DNA of 64,000 bases from Constantimarinum furrinae (GCF_014295415.1 NZ_CP052909.1:930001-994000), one strand, 5' to 3'. Shown: positions 26,920 to 36,872, counted from the first letter of the stretch. Program-made: numbers and translations. Notes: generated by a model not told the origin, from the sequence alone.

Positions 26920-27696
26920 CTATAACTGAATTTCTTCATATCCATTTGGTATCGTAAACGGAAAACTTATAGAAACATTGAGATCGATCTTCTTATAATT
27001 TACTTCAATCTTAGTTTTACTGTCATTTTCTGAAGCGTCAATCTGTATTTCTGAAGGATAATACCCCCCGTCGATATTCTGATATTCTCCATATCGTACC
27101 GAAAGAATTCTGCCGTCTGAAGGCTGAGAAAGGGTTTCAGAAGCAACTTTAAAATTACTTGGTAGTAATAGAAGGGAATGTATAAAGTTTTGGGGTTGGG
27201 TTTTCGGTTGAAGCTTGTACCTGTTCTGTTCTACACTACTTTTATAAACAACAGGACTGAGCTCGAAAATTGACTGCCCTAACAAGATGGCCTGCGCTTT
27301 ATGGAAATCAATTTCAGTACCTAACCACGCACTTAAGAGCGCAAAATCGCCATCGAAATAAGTGTTTGAGATCGTTTCATAGTAACTCACTTTGGTAGGT
27401 GTAATAAGGACTTTAGCCAAAGTAATTCCCAGTAGTGATGCCTTCACCCAAATGGTCTTATCCTTTTCCATACGAAGGCTCACCGTTATACTCTGAAGCT
27501 TTTCCTCATCCTCGTAAACCACCTGAACACGCGCTGCCATGGTATTGAAATCGGGTTCCGCATTTTCGTGAGAAGCAATAATAGTTTTAACCGCTAATTC
27601 GCTCTTTGCTGAAGAAGACCCGTTAATTCCTTTACCACCTCCACAAGCAGATAGCATTGCCACTGCAACCAAGACAAACAATCTCTTTAATTTCAT
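26920..27696 (-). CDS. DUF4292 lipoprotein
   Basis: A 258-residue lipoprotein with a lipobox ending LSAC (Cys19) followed by Gly residues. The mature part is beta-rich and matches the DUF4292 family of Bacteroidota, which resembles LolA/LolB-like folds that carry lipids or lipoproteins. No enzyme motif is visible. It starts five bases after the upstream TPR gene and ends four bases before the EnvC-like gene, so the three are co-transcribed. A role in outer-membrane biogenesis is suggested only by the fold and context. Confidence 0.82.
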   Translation of the reverse strand: MKLKRLFVLVAVAMLSACGGGKGINGSSSAKSELAVKTIIASHENAEPDFNTMAARVQVVYEDEEKLQSITVSLRMEKDKTIWVKASLLGITLAKVLITPTKVSYYETISNTYFDGDFALLSAWLGTEIDFHKAQAILLGQSIFELSPVVYKSSVEQNRYKLQPKTQPQNFIHSLLLLPSNFKVASETLSQPSDGRILSVRYGEYQNIDGGYYPSEIQIDASENDSKTKIEVNYKKIDLNVSISFPFTIPNGYEEIQL

Positions 27697-27700
27697 AAAA

Positions 27701-29068
27701 TCAATTTGTGAGTTTTATATCCGATGCCCTTTTTGCAAATGCATCGGCCTTTTTTGAGTCGCCTTTCATCGTATATGCAATAGACAGTTGTTCGTAGAAA
27801 TCCTTTTCCATTTTCGGGTCATCCAGTAAATAATCTACTCCGGATTCCAGACTTTCTATCGCTGTATCCGTATTTTTAAGGTTGACATTCGCCACCCCAT
27901 TAATAAGATACAACAAAGCCTGAGCCGGAAAAATCTCGAGCCCGGACTCACTAAGTTTGGCGGCTTCCATAAATTTTCCCGCTTCAATTTGAAGTAACAA
28001 CGTACTCTTAAGCAAATTGAAATTATCCAAATCCTTTGCAACGCCTTGTTCAAAAAAGCTAAGTGCGTTGCCTTTATCTCCCTTTTGAAGGTAATAGGTT
28101 CCCAGTTGCTCGTAAACCTTTCCTCCTCGCTTTTCTGAAAATGATGCCACCACACCTTCCAACTCACTCTCATATGTCGGATTTGCATTCACAAACTGAA
28201 TAAAATCTGCAAGAACTTTATATTTATTCTCTTCTTCTACTGCCGAAGAGGAAAAAACGATCTTCATAGACTTTAGTGCCTCGTCTGTATTTCCATCTTC
28301 AAGGTAAAATTTATACAAAGCGAGGTGAACCAATGTAGAAGTAGGCTGATTTTTAAGAAGTTCTTTGGCAGCAGTAAAGGCTCTTTCCTGATCTCCCTGC
28401 TCACTGTATAAAAAGATTAACTTGAGCTGGTCCTTTTCATTTTTTGGGTTAAGGTCAATTTTATCCTGAAGGTTTTCAATAGCTCCTTCTGTATTTCCTG
28501 TTTTACGGTAGATCTGAGACCTCAATGCATCCCGGTAATCACTTTCACCCCAAAGCTCGTCGAGTTCATCAAGAACTGCCAGCGCCTTATCATATTGTTT
28601 TGTTCGGGAATATAGATTGGCGAGATCTTCTTTATAATCGGGATCATATTCTATTAAGGTTTGCACCAAAGGTATTGCACTCTCGTAATCATGCTCTACG
28701 TAATAAAGATCATAAAGCGCTTCCAGTACATCGATTCTGTTGCCTTGAGAAGCGATCACCTTCTTAAAATTCGATTCTGCTTCATCGTAGCGTTTTAATT
28801 GGGTAAGATTTTTTCCCATTTCGAAGTATACAACAGCTTCATTTTCTAGATTTTTATCTGCCGCACGTTCTGCTCTGCCAAGTGCCTCCAAAGCGAGTTC
28901 ATAATTTTCAATGCCTTTTTGCTTTAAGGCTTCAAAAAAATTCTCCTGAAAAGCATCAGACACATTCCCGAGATCATCCATAGGTTCCTCTCCTTCCTGA
29001 GCCCAAACCGGATGGGTCAGAAAAAAAATTCCGAAGAATAAAAGCAGGTATATTTGTTTCTTTTTCAC
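27701..29068 (-). CDS. Periplasmic TPR-repeat protein
   Basis: A 455-residue protein with a signal peptide (1-23, ending PVWAQ) and about ten tetratricopeptide repeats (examples: AVVYFEMGKNLTQLKRYDEA, TYYLQKGDKGNALSFFEQG). The start codon is GTG at 29068. TPR arrays serve as protein-binding scaffolds, here in the periplasm. The gene lies between the nucleotidyltransferase and the DUF4292 lipoprotein in a cell-envelope operon. The 86-base gap upstream shows no clear promoter or terminator. Confidence 0.85.
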   Translation of the reverse strand: MKKKQIYLLLFFGIFFLTHPVWAQEGEEPMDDLGNVSDAFQENFFEALKQKGIENYELALEALGRAERAADKNLENEAVVYFEMGKNLTQLKRYDEAESNFKKVIASQGNRIDVLEALYDLYYVEHDYESAIPLVQTLIEYDPDYKEDLANLYSRTKQYDKALAVLDELDELWGESDYRDALRSQIYRKTGNTEGAIENLQDKIDLNPKNEKDQLKLIFLYSEQGDQERAFTAAKELLKNQPTSTLVHLALYKFYLEDGNTDEALKSMKIVFSSSAVEEENKYKVLADFIQFVNANPTYESELEGVVASFSEKRGGKVYEQLGTYYLQKGDKGNALSFFEQGVAKDLDNFNLLKSTLLLQIEAGKFMEAAKLSESGLEIFPAQALLYLINGVANVNLKNTDTAIESLESGVDYLLDDPKMEKDFYEQLSIAYTMKGDSKKADAFAKRASDIKLTN

Positions 29069-29154
29069 GTGAAAATAGGGTAGGACGCGGTCGACCCCGA
29101 TTTTATAAAGTTTTCCGGTTCAGTTCCCCCGGCCGCGCTTGGAGAACGAATGGC

Positions 29155-30171
29155 TTATTTCAATTCGCAATAATCCCCAATACTTACATTTGTAAAATTA
29201 CCGTCAAATGTTGCGTAGTTGCCTATCATTGCATTGTCTAAAGTAGCATTTTTAACTACTGAGTGTGACTGTATTATACTATTTTTAACGCTGCTATCCT
29301 CAATTATTGTGCCCGATCCAATGGATGCATAGGGTCCAACGGTGGCATTTACAAGTTTTACCCCGGCTGCTATAAAGGATGGGGCTATAACAGTTGAGTG
29401 TTCTTTGGTAATATCTTCAGAAACCAACTGTTCGCCGCTGTCGGCCAAAAATCCCAACATTCGCCTATTAGTTTCCACCGTAACTTCCTTATTCCCACAA
29501 TCCATCCACTCATCAACCGTACCGGTTTTAAAAACCCTTCCCGATGCCATCATACGTTTTATTCCGTCATTGATCTGGTATTCCCCACCATTTATAATGT
29601 TGTGGTCTAGAACATACTGAAGTTCCCTTTTCAGTACTTCAACCTGCTTAAAATAATAAATTCCAATTACCGCCTGATCACTAACAAAGGTTTCAGGCTT
29701 TTCGACTAATTCAACGATCTCATTTCGTTCGTTTAGTTTTACCACCCCATAGGCTTGTGGATTCTCCACCTTTTTAGTCCAGATCACACTGTCGGCTTCC
29801 TTATCAAGATTGAAATCGGCTCTAATTAAAGTATCGGCATAGGCGATCACCGCCGGTCCTGACAGGCTGTCTTCGGCACACATAATGGCGTGACCGGTAC
29901 CTTTAGGGTCTAATTGACGATAGATACTTGGCGTGGCCCCCAGATTGGTTGCAAGTTCTTTTAAACTCGCCACCACATCGTCTCCAAAAAAAGCAGGGTC
30001 ACCTAGAATAAATGCGATCTCTTCGATATCCTCTTCTAGAATTCCGGCGATATCTTCCACCAATCTGTGAACAATTGGTTTACCGGCAACCGGAATTAAC
30101 GGCTTGGGGATCGTTAACGTGTGTGGGCGTAATCGTGAACCACGACCGGCCATTGGGACAATTATTTTCAT
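29155..30171 (-). CDS. Sugar-1-phosphate nucleotidyltransferase
   Basis: A 338-residue cytoplasmic enzyme that activates a sugar phosphate with a nucleotide. The N-terminal domain begins MKIIVPMAGRGSRLRPHT, the signature nucleotide-binding loop, followed by KPLIPVAGKP. The C-terminal part (about 240-338) is a left-handed beta-helix with hexapeptide-like steps (IAAGVKLVNATVGPYASIGS). It is related to glucose-1-phosphate thymidylyl- and uridylyltransferases; the substrate is not clear. The start codon directly abuts the stop codon of the upstream TPR gene (30172), so translation is probably coupled. Confidence 0.88.
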   Translation of the reverse strand: MKIIVPMAGRGSRLRPHTLTIPKPLIPVAGKPIVHRLVEDIAGILEEDIEEIAFILGDPAFFGDDVVASLKELATNLGATPSIYRQLDPKGTGHAIMCAEDSLSGPAVIAYADTLIRADFNLDKEADSVIWTKKVENPQAYGVVKLNERNEIVELVEKPETFVSDQAVIGIYYFKQVEVLKRELQYVLDHNIINGGEYQINDGIKRMMASGRVFKTGTVDEWMDCGNKEVTVETNRRMLGFLADSGEQLVSEDITKEHSTVIAPSFIAAGVKLVNATVGPYASIGSGTIIEDSSVKNSIIQSHSVVKNATLDNAMIGNYATFDGNFTNVSIGDYCELK

Positions 30172-31128
30172 TTACTCTCCTATTTTTATATCGTATTTTT
30201 CGGCTATTCGTTTAAAATCATCAAGCTTTCCAGTTTTTTCAAAATCCACATAATACAATCGGATGTTTGTTTCTGCATCTCTTGCGTATGGTGAGTTTTC
30301 CTTGTTGTACAACACGAAAGATTTCATCATATTGTCCAAGGCATCATTAAGCTTTTCCTGTGCATAGTATATTCTTGCGACGCCATAGTAGCCCTCGGGG
30401 TCTTCAGGATAGATCTCAATAAATTTATCATATCCTTCTATGGCCTTATCCAGTTCTCCCATAAAGGCGTAGGCTAGCGGCTTGTTCATTAATGGCATTC
30501 TGCCGTAAGGATCTATTTGGAGGGATTTATCGTAATATTTTATTGCTTGCTTATAATCATCCATTCTACGGTAACTAATCCCGATCATATCCCAAGCAAA
30601 TGCAAATTCCTTGTCCTTTCTAACTGCCTTTTTAAACCTATCAATGGCTTCATTATAGTTTTCCGCTTTATAATAAGTTAGCCCCTCATTATAAAAGGCA
30701 ACAGCCTCTTCCTTATCTGAAACCGATACGATACTTTTGGAGTTTTCGGTGGTCAACAGTTTGTTCAACCGCGGGCAATTTTGTAGTAGATAAGCTTCAA
30801 TTTCCTCCTTGTTCTCCCCGGCATCTATAGTGATGTTTATGTTTTTGGACGTAGTATCTTTAAGAACAAACTCGGTATTCTCTTCAACATTGGTACTATC
30901 TTCCAGTGTTTCAACCAGTGCGAAAAGTTTTGTCTTTAATTGGTCGCCCATGATGGCCGATTCGATACAACCGTTGATCTCCTCGTACATTTCATCCTTT
31001 AAAAGACCCTGGTCAACCTCATCGAGGCAGGTGCAGGCCTCCTGTGAAATAGTAACCACCGAATCTTCCTGTGCCACGATTGAAGTGGCAAAAAATGTTA
31101 TAAATGCAATGTAAAGTATCTTCTTCAT
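30172..31128 (-). CDS. Exported TPR-repeat protein
   Basis: A 318-residue protein. I place the start at 31128 (MKKILYIAFITFF), which gives a proper signal peptide ending SIVAQ; the longer frame to 31206 would add 26 basic residues and overlap dut. The N-terminal half (about 20-140) has no recognised fold and contains Cys residues; the C-terminal half has about four TPRs (AVAFYNEGLTYYKAENYNEA, AFAWDMIGISYRRMDDYKQA). It lies five bases after dut and abuts the nucleotidyltransferase. A periplasmic scaffold role is likely, but the partner is unknown. Confidence 0.83.
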   Translation of the reverse strand: MKKILYIAFITFFATSIVAQEDSVVTISQEACTCLDEVDQGLLKDEMYEEINGCIESAIMGDQLKTKLFALVETLEDSTNVEENTEFVLKDTTSKNINITIDAGENKEEIEAYLLQNCPRLNKLLTTENSKSIVSVSDKEEAVAFYNEGLTYYKAENYNEAIDRFKKAVRKDKEFAFAWDMIGISYRRMDDYKQAIKYYDKSLQIDPYGRMPLMNKPLAYAFMGELDKAIEGYDKFIEIYPEDPEGYYGVARIYYAQEKLNDALDNMMKSFVLYNKENSPYARDAETNIRLYYVDFEKTGKLDDFKRIAEKYDIKIGE

Positions 31129-31133
31129 CGATG

Positions 31134-31568
31134 TTACTTTAGCCCCGTGCTGCCAAATCCTCCAGCGCCACGCGTTGTTTCTTCCAATATATCTACTTCT
31201 TCCCATTGGGCCCGTTCGTGCTTAGCAATGACTAATTGCGCGATCCGTTCTCCATTTTCGATGGTAAAATCGTCATTAGAAAGGTTGACGAGTATCACCC
31301 CGATCTCACCTCTATAATCGGCATCAATGGTTCCGGGGGCATTGAGAACCGTGATTCCTTTCTTGGCTGCGAGTCCGCTGCGTGGACGAACCTGTGCTTC
31401 ATATCCTACCGGTAGTTCAATAAAAAGTCCGGTTTTAACTATGGCACGTTGTAACGGTTTTAACGTGGAAGGTTCCGGCACATTTGCTCTGAGATCCATT
31501 CCCGCAGATGCCAAGGTTTCGTAAGAAGGTAGCGGGTGATCGGAATTATTAATGATTTTTATTTTCAC
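31134..31568 (-). CDS. dut: dUTP diphosphatase
   Basis: A 144-residue trimeric dUTPase, which hydrolyses dUTP to dUMP and keeps uracil out of DNA. The five family motifs are visible: [38 protein letters not shown] and the C-terminal [10 protein letters not shown]. The length is typical. It sits inside an envelope operon between a flippase and a TPR protein, a placement that I believe is shared by many flavobacteria. Confidence 0.97.
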   Translation of the reverse strand: MKIKIINNSDHPLPSYETLASAGMDLRANVPEPSTLKPLQRAIVKTGLFIELPVGYEAQVRPRSGLAAKKGITVLNAPGTIDADYRGEIGVILVNLSNDDFTIENGERIAQLVIAKHERAQWEEVDILEETTRGAGGFGSTGLK

Positions 31569-31627
31569 AATGTTATTGTTAGAAACCGTGCTTCAGAGGT
31601 CGTTAAGACACTTTAAATAACACCGTT

Positions 31628-33088
31628 TTATTTTCTTATTATTCTATTGAGTTCTTTTCTTTCAGAAACAAAAATCAGAAACAAAAATACCAATAATAAT
31701 GCGGTTCCAATAGCTAAATTTCCGTCAAATACGTAAAAAGCAATTCCCGAAAAAAGCACCGAGATCATAAGATATCCGCCAATCTTTTTCAGGTCATACG
31801 GAATAGCATAATGTCTCTGTCCATAGAAATACGATAACAGCATCATGGTCCCATAAGCCGCCAGTGTGGCGATAGCAGACCCAATATAGCTTATAAGTGG
31901 TATTAATGCAAAGTTAAGGGTAAGTGTGATGACAGCACCTACTACCGAAATATAAGCCCCGTATTTGGTGCGATCGGTTACCTTATACCATACCGACAGA
32001 TTGTGATATACACCCAGACAGAGATTTGCAAGAAGAATCACCGGCACGATTACCAGGGCCTCCCAGAACTCACTTTCCGGAATAAGGATGCGCTTAAACA
32101 CATCAAGATACACCACAACGAACAAGAGGATCAAGCTTCCAAATACAGTAAAATATTTAGTGATGGTGGCATAGGTTTGTTTTGCATTCTCATGTTTGGA
32201 ATGATTGAAAAAGAAGGGTTCAATTCCCAAACGGAACGCTGTAGCAAACAAGGTCATAAAAACACCCAGTTTATAACAGGCAGCATATACCCCCACCTCG
32301 CCTTCAGCGATCTCGGGATCCAGGAGGTATTTGAGTAAAATCTTATCGAAGGCTTCATTTACGGAGAATGCTATTCCGGCAACTAAAACAGGAAGTGCGT
32401 ATGCCAACATCTGTTTCCAAATGGCTTTGGAAAATTTAAATCCAATCTTTACATATAATGGTAATAAAACGACTAACGTTATAGCACTTGCTATAAGATT
32501 AGAAATAAAAACGTAGGCCACATTAAATTCTTCCGAATACATACGGTCCCAGAATGATCCGGGGCTATGTTCTGCCCAATGGGGTAATACCAAGAAGAAA
32601 AAGAGATTCAGACCAAGATTAATAAGTACGTTGAAGATCTTGATCACGGCATATCGCATGGGTTTCTCATTGGCCCGGAACCACACAAAGGGCAACACTG
32701 CCAGGGCGTCCAATGCCAGAATAAGAAGGGCATAGGTAATATATTCTGGCTTAAATTCTAAAAAGGCCGCGATGCTGTCATTCATTAACAGGGTGAGAAG
32801 CAGAAAAATTACAGTAGAAATAGTGAGGGAGGATAATGCGGTTGATTGTACCAGATCCTTTTTAGATTTGTCTTTGTTGATAAACCGGAAGAAAGCTGTC
32901 TCCATTCCGTAAGACAGTAATACATTACCCAAAATAAGAAACGCCATGAGTGAGGCATAGATCCCATATTGTTCCTTTCCAAGCACCACCACATAAAGTG
33001 GAACTAAAAAAATGGCCAAAGCACGAGGTAAAACCGTTGCCAGACCATAGATAAATGTTTGTCGGAAAAGCTTTTTAAAAACGCTCAA
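31628..33088 (-). CDS. Polysaccharide/lipid-linked oligosaccharide flippase (Wzx/MOP family)
   Basis: A 486-residue inner-membrane protein with about 14 hydrophobic segments across its whole length and the typical N terminus of the polysaccharide biosynthesis branch of the MOP superfamily (GLATVLPRALAIFLVPLY). Such proteins turn lipid-linked glycans from the cytoplasmic to the periplasmic face. It lies 59 bases upstream of dut. A different flippase belongs to the capsule-type locus at 57 kb, so this one probably serves another envelope glycan. Confidence 0.87.
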   Translation of the reverse strand: MSVFKKLFRQTFIYGLATVLPRALAIFLVPLYVVVLGKEQYGIYASLMAFLILGNVLLSYGMETAFFRFINKDKSKKDLVQSTALSSLTISTVIFLLLTLLMNDSIAAFLEFKPEYITYALLILALDALAVLPFVWFRANEKPMRYAVIKIFNVLINLGLNLFFFLVLPHWAEHSPGSFWDRMYSEEFNVAYVFISNLIASAITLVVLLPLYVKIGFKFSKAIWKQMLAYALPVLVAGIAFSVNEAFDKILLKYLLDPEIAEGEVGVYAACYKLGVFMTLFATAFRLGIEPFFFNHSKHENAKQTYATITKYFTVFGSLILLFVVVYLDVFKRILIPESEFWEALVIVPVILLANLCLGVYHNLSVWYKVTDRTKYGAYISVVGAVITLTLNFALIPLISYIGSAIATLAAYGTMMLLSYFYGQRHYAIPYDLKKIGGYLMISVLFSGIAFYVFDGNLAIGTALLLVFLFLIFVSERKELNRIIRK

Positions 33089-33143
33089 TGAAATCTTTTT
33101 TACACTTCTACAAGGTTACGAAAACCTATCAGGTTTAACAACA

Positions 33144-33656
33144 TTAGTTATCAGACTTCATATTAGAAGCAGGGTACGCCAGCATGGATTTGATTTCAAT
33201 CTTTTTGATCTTATAATAGCGCATTTCGCCATAATGAAAATAGCTTATAACGGCCTCCTCATCTTCCAGATCGAATGGAAACGGCACGGGAGGGGTGTTC
33301 TGTGCTTCCTTCAACGGATCTGAATCCATGATCACATCCGGTTTCCTTATATGTTTAAAATACCCCACATATTGGTTCCGGATTTCTGGAGACAATTGAG
33401 CTTTTACGATGTGGTTTCTGAAATAAATGCTGTCTATGACCACCGCATCGGTAAAGGATTGAAACGATATATGGAGATTGGTGCCAGATCCTCCCGATGG
33501 AATTCCTGCTACCCATGGCTGCGCATACACTTCTCCTAAACTGAAGGGAGGGGTTTTAGTGAGCTTGTAATCTGTTTTCGAACCTCCACAGCCAAAACCG
33601 ACACATAGCATCACGATTCCAAATAACATAGCGACGAGATGTAATTGATATTTCAT
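33144..33656 (-). CDS. Hypothetical lipoprotein
   Basis: A 170-residue protein with a signal peptide and a lipobox ending GFGC (Cys23). The mature part has a Gly-rich segment near residue 55, then alternating polar and hydrophobic residues that suggest beta structure, with many Tyr and Pro. I do not recognise a domain. It is the first gene of the leftward operon that runs through flippase, dut, TPR proteins and the EnvC-like protein; upstream lies only the terminator of the ATP synthase operon. Likely an envelope function. Confidence 0.7.
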   Translation of the reverse strand: MKYQLHLVAMLFGIVMLCVGFGCGGSKTDYKLTKTPPFSLGEVYAQPWVAGIPSGGSGTNLHISFQSFTDAVVIDSIYFRNHIVKAQLSPEIRNQYVGYFKHIRKPDVIMDSDPLKEAQNTPPVPFPFDLEDEEAVISYFHYGEMRYYKIKKIEIKSMLAYPASNMKSDN

Positions 33657-33696
33657 AGAAATAAAATTACAATATAAAATTTGGTTCGGGAAACGA

Positions 33697-33732
33697 AAAA
33701 AGCCTTTCCCGTAGTATTAGGAAAGGCTTTTT
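33697..33732. terminator. Terminator of the ATP synthase operon
   Basis: Perfect 13-bp stem AAAAAGCCTTTCC (33697-33709) and GGAAAGGCTTTTT (33720-33732) with a 10-base loop; leftward transcripts then run into a T-tract. It follows the atpG stop by 21 bases. Confidence 0.92.
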
Positions 33733-33753
33733 ATTATAAGTAGGTTAGATAAA

Positions 33754-34626
33754 CTATCCCGCAAGTGCTTCGGCTCCACCAACGATCTCAAGAATCTCAT
33801 TGGTAATCGCAGCTTGTCTTGCTTTGTTGTATTGTAATTTAAGTTGATCGCGAAGCTCGGTTGCGTTATCGGTTGCCTTGTGCATGGCCGTCATACGAGC
33901 ACCGTGTTCACTGGCAACAGAATCCCGTATCGCCTTAAACAACTGTGTTTTTAAGCTCTTCGGAATTAATTCCTTTACGATCTTTACTTTTGAAGGTTCA
34001 AAAATATAGTCGGCTGCCCCTTTTGGTTCAGAATCTGCTTTCACCTTAGGAGGAAGAATTGGTAGAAACTGTTCGTTCATAACGATTTGCGTGGCCGCAT
34101 TCTTAAATTTGTTATAAACCAACACGATCTTATCGTATTTTCCTTCAGAGAACATGTCCATCAATTGCTGAGCGATCTCTGCGGAATTCTCAAAAGTAAG
34201 ATCGTCGAAAATAGCATTGTTGTTCGCCGTAATTTTAGACGACTTCTTTAAAATGTCGTTCCCCTTTTTACCCACTGTAAAGAAATCCACTTCCTTTCCG
34301 GCATAAGTCTCCTTAGCAAGTTTTACAGCATCCTTAATAATATTACTGTTAAACGCACCTGCCAGACCTCTGTTGGAAGTGATGGCAACAACCAAAACTT
34401 TATTTACTTCACGCTGATCTGCAAACTTACTCCCGCTGTCATCATCCAAGGTAGCACTCAGATTCTGCAATAGTTCAGTAAGTTTATCGGCATAAGGGCG
34501 CATTGCAGTAATAGCATCCTGTGCCTTTTTCAACTTGGCAGCCGATACCATTTTCATGGCACTGGTGATCTGCATGGTTGAACCCACAGAAGCAATCCTA
34601 TTACGTATTTCCTTTAAATTTGCCAT
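33754..34626 (-). CDS. atpG: ATP synthase F1, gamma subunit
   Basis: The 290-residue central-stalk subunit. The N-terminal coiled coil begins MANLKEIRNRIASVGSTMQI and the C-terminal coil shows EHGARMTAMHKATDNATEL; both are family hallmarks. The middle has TSNRGLAGAFN. It is the last gene of the atpBEFHAG operon, 74 bases after atpA with a stable hairpin in that gap, and is followed by the operon terminator. Confidence 0.97.
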   Translation of the reverse strand: MANLKEIRNRIASVGSTMQITSAMKMVSAAKLKKAQDAITAMRPYADKLTELLQNLSATLDDDSGSKFADQREVNKVLVVAITSNRGLAGAFNSNIIKDAVKLAKETYAGKEVDFFTVGKKGNDILKKSSKITANNNAIFDDLTFENSAEIAQQLMDMFSEGKYDKIVLVYNKFKNAATQIVMNEQFLPILPPKVKADSEPKGAADYIFEPSKVKIVKELIPKSLKTQLFKAIRDSVASEHGARMTAMHKATDNATELRDQLKLQYNKARQAAITNEILEIVGGAEALAG

Positions 34627-34648
34627 TCTTTTATTGAATTGAGAGCAA

Positions 34649-34691
34649 AGTACAGGGCACTGAGGATAAATACCCCTCAGTCCCTCGTACT
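34649..34691 (-). other. Intercistronic hairpin between atpA and atpG
   Basis: AGTAC (34649-34653) pairs with GTACT (34687-34691), and within it ACTGAGG (34659-34665) pairs with CCTCAGT (34675-34681). No T-tract follows, so it is more likely an RNA processing or stability element than a terminator. Confidence 0.65.
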
Positions 34692-34700
34692 AATATCTAA

Positions 34701-36281
34701 CTACTTTTTATATTTTGCTGAAAGATCTGCAGCTACCGAAGTTAACGTATCAATCACTTCATCGGTTAGCTTACCAGCCTTTAAAGTATCCAGAGTTTCT
34801 CTATGCTTTGCATTCAGAAATTCTAAATAGTCTCTTTCAAATTCCTTCACTTTCTCCACAGGCACATTTCTTAGTAAATTCTTTGAACCTGCATAGATAA
34901 TCGCTATCTGATCCTCTACTGTGAAGGGGTCGTTTTGAGCCTGTTTCAGGATCTCAACATTTCGTTTTCCTTTTTCAATTACATTTAATGTCGCGGCGTC
35001 AAGGTCACTACCAAACTTAGCGAAGGCTTCCAATTCACGGAATTGTGCCTGATCCAGTTTAAGTGTTCCGGCAACTTTCTTCATCGATTTGATCTGGGCA
35101 TTTCCACCCACTCGTGATACTGAAATTCCCACGTTGATCGCAGGACGAACACCCGCGTTAAAAAGATCAGATTCCAGGAAGATCTGTCCGTCGGTAATCG
35201 AAATTACGTTTGTTGGAATATAGGCCGAAACGTCTCCTGCCTGAGTCTCGATAATTGGCAAAGCTGTAAGAGATCCTCCCCCTTTTACGATTCCTTTTAA
35301 GGACTCTGGAAGGTCGTTCATGGTCTTAGCAATATCATCATCGGCGATCACCTTTGCAGAACGCTCTAACAATCTGGAGTGAAGGTAGAATACATCCCCG
35401 GGATATGCTTCACGTCCAGGTGGACGACGAAGTAACAGGGATACCTCACGATATGCAACTGCCTGCTTCGAAAGATCATCGTAAATGATAAGTGCGGGAC
35501 GACCTGTATCTCTGAAGTACTCTCCGATCGCTGCTCCGGCAAATGGTGCATATACCTGCATAGGAGCAGGGTCTGATGCATTTGCAGCAACAATAGTTGT
35601 ATAGGCAAGAGCACCTTTATCTTCAAGTACCTTAGCGATGTTTGCCACGGTAGATGCTTTTTGTCCGATAGCTACATAAATACAGTACACCGGCTCACCA
35701 GCATCATAAAATTCTTTTTGATTCAAAATGGTATCGATACAAACGGTGGTTTTACCTGTTTGACGGTCACCAATTACCAATTCACGCTGACCTCTACCTA
35801 CAGGGATCATGGCGTCAATCGATTTAATACCTGTCTGTAAGGGTTCCGTTACCGGTTGACGGTAAATTACTCCCGGAGCCTTACGCTCCAATGGCATTTC
35901 GAAAGTTTCGCCTGTGATAGGACCTTTTCCGTCTATAGGTTGACCAAGCGTATTTACCACACGGCCTGTAATCCCTTCACCAACTTTAAGAGAGGCGATA
36001 CGTTGAGTTCTTTTTACAGTTGCCCCTTCTTTTATCTCTTTTGAAGGACCTAACAATACAACCCCAACGTTGTCTTCTTCCAGGTTAAGTACGATACCTT
36101 CCAATCCGTCTTCGAATTCTACTAATTCACCATACTGAGCGTTTGCAAGTCCGTAAACACGGGCAATACCATCTCCTACGGTTAATACAGTTCCTACTTC
36201 ATCTAATGAAGCTGTTGCTTCAAAACCTGAAAGTTGTTGCTTTAAGATTGCTGATACTTCAGCGGGTTTAACTTCTGCCAT
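34701..36281 (-). CDS. atpA: ATP synthase F1, alpha subunit
   Basis: The 526-residue non-catalytic nucleotide-binding subunit of the F1 head. It has the P-loop GDRQTGKT (about 170-177), the segment [15 protein letters not shown], and the [20 protein letters not shown] stretch. The arginine finger lies in the [10 protein letters not shown] region (about residue 380). Full family length. The upstream atpH stop lies within a hairpin 41 bases away, and a second hairpin separates it from atpG. The matching beta subunit gene is not in the window. Confidence 0.98.
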   Translation of the reverse strand: MAEVKPAEVSAILKQQLSGFEATASLDEVGTVLTVGDGIARVYGLANAQYGELVEFEDGLEGIVLNLEEDNVGVVLLGPSKEIKEGATVKRTQRIASLKVGEGITGRVVNTLGQPIDGKGPITGETFEMPLERKAPGVIYRQPVTEPLQTGIKSIDAMIPVGRGQRELVIGDRQTGKTTVCIDTILNQKEFYDAGEPVYCIYVAIGQKASTVANIAKVLEDKGALAYTTIVAANASDPAPMQVYAPFAGAAIGEYFRDTGRPALIIYDDLSKQAVAYREVSLLLRRPPGREAYPGDVFYLHSRLLERSAKVIADDDIAKTMNDLPESLKGIVKGGGSLTALPIIETQAGDVSAYIPTNVISITDGQIFLESDLFNAGVRPAINVGISVSRVGGNAQIKSMKKVAGTLKLDQAQFRELEAFAKFGSDLDAATLNVIEKGKRNVEILKQAQNDPFTVEDQIAIIYAGSKNLLRNVPVEKVKEFERDYLEFLNAKHRETLDTLKAGKLTDEVIDTLTSVAADLSAKYKK

Positions 36282-36297
36282 TTTCTTACATTATAGG

Positions 36298-36327
36298 TAT
36301 AGTCTGTTGCCTTGGCAAAGGACTATA
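36298..36327 (-). other. Intercistronic hairpin between atpH and atpA
   Basis: TATAGTC (36298-36304) pairs with GACTATA (36321-36327), and TTGCC with GGCAA inside, separated by a small internal loop. It covers the atpH stop codon (36323-36325) and ends 16 bases before the atpA start. Confidence 0.65.
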
Positions 36328-36865
36328 ATGATTTACTAAATTCTCTTTTTATATTTCCTAATTGGTTTGCGATACTCGCATTGTACTGAAGATCTCCTAC
36401 TCTAAGAATAAAGCCTCCTATTATAGATTCATCAATACTATTTTCTATGGTTACCGAAGTACTTCCGGTAAGCTCCTTAACTTTTTTCAATACCTGAGCT
36501 TCCAACGCTTCCGAAAGAGGCACGGCGGTAGTTACTTTTGCAACTTTTACACCCTGTTCTTCATTATAAAGGCTAATATAGCTTCCCGCAACATCGCCCA
36601 ATAAATTTATTCGCTGGTTTTCAATTAAAGTCTTAATGAGTGCCTTTGTATTGTCTGACTGACTGCTGAAGATCTTTAATAGCGCTTCTCTTTTGTCTTC
36701 GGCTTTAACCACAGGACTTTTTAATACCACTCTTAATTCTTTACTATTCTCGAGTGTTGCTTGTACGGATTGCATATCTCCAAACACAACGTTGGCTAAA
36801 TTAGCATCGTTGGCTTGTTGTAATACTGCTTTAGCGTATCGGATGGCTGCTTTACTTCCGTTCAT
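36323..36865 (-). CDS. atpH: ATP synthase F1, delta subunit
   Basis: The 180-residue peripheral-stalk subunit that ties the F1 head to subunit b (OSCP homologue). The N terminus SKAAIRYAKAVLQQA and the C-terminal IGGFILRVGDLQYNASIANQL are typical. It starts seven bases after atpF. Its stop codon is buried in the stem of a hairpin preceding atpA. Confidence 0.95.
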   Translation of the reverse strand: MNGSKAAIRYAKAVLQQANDANLANVVFGDMQSVQATLENSKELRVVLKSPVVKAEDKREALLKIFSSQSDNTKALIKTLIENQRINLLGDVAGSYISLYNEEQGVKVAKVTTAVPLSEALEAQVLKKVKELTGSTSVTIENSIDESIIGGFILRVGDLQYNASIANQLGNIKREFSKSL

Positions 36866-36872
36866 GAGTGTC

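Noticed and set aside
34715-34900. Plus-strand ORFs opposite the atp genes
   Set aside because: Shadows of conserved genes with no plausible start signals or protein features.
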